A stretch of 64,000 bases of DNA, from assembly GCA_002429385.1 (NCBI GenBank), contig DIZL01000012.1, forward strand, positions 1 through 64,000, written 5' to 3'. How positions within the stretch are numbered: position 1 is the stretch's first letter; every line of letters begins with the position of its first letter. Below the pieces are notes generated by a model. That model had not been told where the DNA came from, did not search any database, and worked only from the letters and a program-made list of their open reading frames with translations. The position numbers and the translations under genes were made by a program. Shown here piece by piece: positions 62,235-64,000 of this stretch. Source of the DNA: Prolixibacteraceae bacterium UBA6029. Lineage in GTDB: Bacteria > Bacteroidota > Bacteroidia > Bacteroidales > Prolixibacteraceae.

Positions 62235-63497
62235 ATGAAAAGTAAAATTTCAAATACCTTGTTTGTAATCCTTGCCCTCTTTATGGCAGGGTGTACATCC
62301 TCAACCAACAAAAACACAAAGAATATGAACACAAAAGCTGCAGAAGTCTTTCAAAAAGGGAGCTACGGTTACGACCTTGCTTTTCTGAAAGCACATAAAC
62401 TTAATCTGATAGAACTTAAGGACGGTTCTTCAAAAGCCAGCGTGGTATTAGTACCTGACCTGCAGGGACGGGTGATGACCAGTTCGGCTAATGGCAATGG
62501 AGGAAAAAGTTTTGGCTGGATCAACTATAAACTATTCGAATCAGGGGTAGTTAGCGGTCAGTTCAATCCTTACGGCGGCGAAGAACGTCTGTGGTTTGGT
62601 CCAGAAGGAGGTCCTTTCTCTATCTATTTCCAGAAGGGGAAAGAACAGGTTTTTGCAAATTGGCTGGTACCAAAGGAAATTGACACCAAGCCTTTTGAAG
62701 TGGTTTCCCAGACTGAAGGAAGTGTGAGTTTCAAAAACCAGTTTGCCTTAGCCAATGCTTCAGGTACAACGATGGACATAGGGATAGAACGTTCTGTGAA
62801 ATTACTTAACCGTGCAGAAGCAGAAAAGGCCCTGCAACTTTCGCTGGATACTTCACTGAATTTTGTGGCCTACGAATCGGAAAACATACTGACCAATAAA
62901 GGGAAGTCGGCATGGAATGATAAATCAGGTTTCCTGTCCGTCTGGCTGTTGGCGATGTTTAATCCTTCTGAAAAGGGAGTTGTCTTTATTCCATATAAAA
63001 CAGGAGATGAAGCCCAATTGGGTAAAATCGTCACGGACGATTACTTCGGAAAAGTGCCTGCAGATCGGCTGATCGTTAAGGACGGAGTCCTGTTTTTCAA
63101 AACAGACGGCAAATGGCGCAGCAAAATAGGCCTTTCTCCTGAACGTTCATTGCCATACTGCGGAAGCTATGATCCAGACAGTCGGGTGCTGACCCTGCTT
63201 TGGTTCTCCAAACCAGAGCAAGCAGCCAAATATGTAAACTCCAAATGGGGAAAGCAGGGAAATACACTGAAGGGTGATGCAGTCAATTCATATAACGATG
63301 GTCCGGTTGCTGATGGATCGATTATGGGACCATTCTATGAAATTGAAAGTTCCTCTCCTGCTGCATTACTGGCTCCGGGAGAAAAGATCACGCACAGACA
63401 GCGGATCTTCCATATCTCAGGCGATGAAGCTCATTTAAGTTTAATCACAGAGAAGTTGTTTAATCTTCCAATTTCATTGATCAGACAGGCATTATAA
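62235..63497 (+). CDS. Lipoprotein of the DUF6786/mutarotase-like type
   Basis: This 420-residue predicted lipoprotein has lipobox LFMAGC. The mature part is beta-rich and resembles aldose-epimerase-like folds. Conserved segments are LQGRVMTSSANG, GWINYKLFESG, FNPYGGEERLWFGPEGG and CGSYDPDSRVLTLLWF. I assign DUF6786 from memory with moderate confidence. Its partner genes suggest binding or isomerisation of the glycan handled by the GH172 enzyme. Confidence 0.75.
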   Translation: MKSKISNTLFVILALFMAGCTSSTNKNTKNMNTKAAEVFQKGSYGYDLAFLKAHKLNLIELKDGSSKASVVLVPDLQGRVMTSSANGNGGKSFGWINYKLFESGVVSGQFNPYGGEERLWFGPEGGPFSIYFQKGKEQVFANWLVPKEIDTKPFEVVSQTEGSVSFKNQFALANASGTTMDIGIERSVKLLNRAEAEKALQLSLDTSLNFVAYESENILTNKGKSAWNDKSGFLSVWLLAMFNPSEKGVVFIPYKTGDEAQLGKIVTDDYFGKVPADRLIVKDGVLFFKTDGKWRSKIGLSPERSLPYCGSYDPDSRVLTLLWFSKPEQAAKYVNSKWGKQGNTLKGDAVNSYNDGPVADGSIMGPFYEIESSSPAALLAPGEKITHRQRIFHISGDEAHLSLITEKLFNLPISLIRQAL

Positions 63498-63499
63498 AA

Positions 63500-63575
63500 G
63501 TTGTCGTTTGTTGTGATTGTTGTGGTTGTTTCCTGACAACCAATGACAACTACGACAACAATTACAACATATGAC
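63500..63575. repeat. Word-repeat hairpin after the DUF6786-like gene
   Basis: GTTGTCGTTTGTTGTGATTG-type words at 63500-63531 face ACAACTACGACAACAATTAC-type words at 63535-63571. The pairing is imperfect but extensive. The word composition is the same as at 53681-53760. It begins right after the stop codon. Confidence 0.7.
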
Positions 63576-63607
63576 CACCAATGACCTTCATAACACCCTT
63601 CTTGAGT

Positions 63608-64000
63608 ATGAAGAGGAGATATTTTTTAAAAACTACAGTTAGTTCAATAAGCCTGATCTGTCTTTCGCCGACATTGATGAGTGCACCCATTTCCTATGGG
63701 ATCGGAGGGAAGGGTTATGCTATGGATTCACCCGATCTGTTTCGGCCTGAGTTGATTCCTATTCCTGACAATAAGGAAGAATGGATGAAATTCAGGGAAT
63801 CAATGAATGTCTGGAGAAAAGAGGCAAAGTCGAAGCTGAATTACAACGATGCACTTTATACCAATCCCGACTTTAAATGGGTCTCCTCTTCTTATAATTG
63901 CTATTTTCTGATGATGTATGATGAACTCTTCTACGACCGGACTACCAACCAATACAAAGTTGATGAGTTCCTCGACTGGGGAGAAAAAGAGTTCGGCCGG
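63608..64000 (+). CDS. Truncated twin-arginine exported protein (runs off the edge)
   Basis: The open frame from ATG 63608 has no stop in the window (131 codons). It begins MKRRYFLKTTVSSISLICLS, a twin-arginine-type signal. The mature part contains FRPELIPIPDNKEEW, LNYNDALYTNPDFKWVSSSY and FLDWGEKEFGR. I do not recognise the family with confidence. It may belong to a group of sugar-locus proteins with a barrel domain further downstream. It is likely part of the LacI operon, separated by a hairpin. Confidence 0.75.
   Translation, partial: MKRRYFLKTTVSSISLICLSPTLMSAPISYGIGGKGYAMDSPDLFRPELIPIPDNKEEWMKFRESMNVWRKEAKSKLNYNDALYTNPDFKWVSSSYNCYFLMMYDELFYDRTTNQYKVDEFLDWGEKEFGR

Overview
The window is chromosomal DNA of a polysaccharide-degrading member of the Bacteroidota. 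The evidence is a hybrid two-component regulator, a type IX secretion sorting tail, Bacteroidota-type TAnnTTTG promoter boxes, a near-absence of Shine-Dalgarno sites and many secreted glycoside hydrolases. The gene content and intergenic hairpins suggest a Marinilabiliales/Prolixibacteraceae-like lineage, but this is inference. No rRNA, tRNA, CRISPR array or intact insertion sequence was seen.

Layout. 1-2.7 kb: housekeeping hflX and asd, convergent around a long hairpin. 2.8-4.7 kb: a surface protein with a lamin-tail domain. 4.8-9.6 kb: a PadR regulator, three tandem paralogous membrane proteins and a two-gene ABC exporter. 9.7-11.6 kb: an LprI-like protein, an MNT/HEPN pair and recX. 12.3-16.1 kb: two Gfo/Idh/MocA oxidoreductases around a TIM-barrel sugar epimerase. 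16.2-22.7 kb: a GH74 endo-glucanase/xyloglucanase, a Gly/His-rich lipoprotein and a GH94 cellobiose phosphorylase. 23.1-26.7 kb: an M28 peptidase and a DbpA-like helicase. 26.7-27.9 kb: a gene graveyard with remnants of a chromate transporter and an XRE/pentapeptide regulator.

27.9-56.7 kb is one large glucuronoarabinoxylan locus. An HTCS sensor-regulator is followed by twelve same-strand genes: CE1-GH10, GH43, GH3, CE1, CE6, GH43, GH2, GH127, GH43, GH67, GH43, and a GH10 with a T9SS tail. The esterases would remove acetyl and feruloyl groups. GH67 removes glucuronate and GH43/GH127 remove arabinose. GH10 cuts the backbone and GH3/GH43 release xylose. No SusC/SusD pair is present in the window. 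Right of it are an isolated coiled-coil AAA ATPase (RloC/PrrC-like), a 1-kb gap holding a giant hairpin, then a LacI-controlled cluster (GH172, a DUF6786-like lipoprotein and a truncated Tat-type protein).

Four observations stand out. (1) The last GH10 carries a malectin-like domain inserted early in the catalytic barrel, whose N- and C-terminal halves appear in swapped order (apparent circular permutation). (2) Several intergenic gaps hold long inverted repeats built from short iterated words, the largest with ~118-bp arms. (3) A 244-bp multi-hairpin element with terminal inverted repeats sits between two genes of the xylan locus. (4) Short CCCGRG..CYCGGG palindromes lie in frame inside three coding sequences of that locus.
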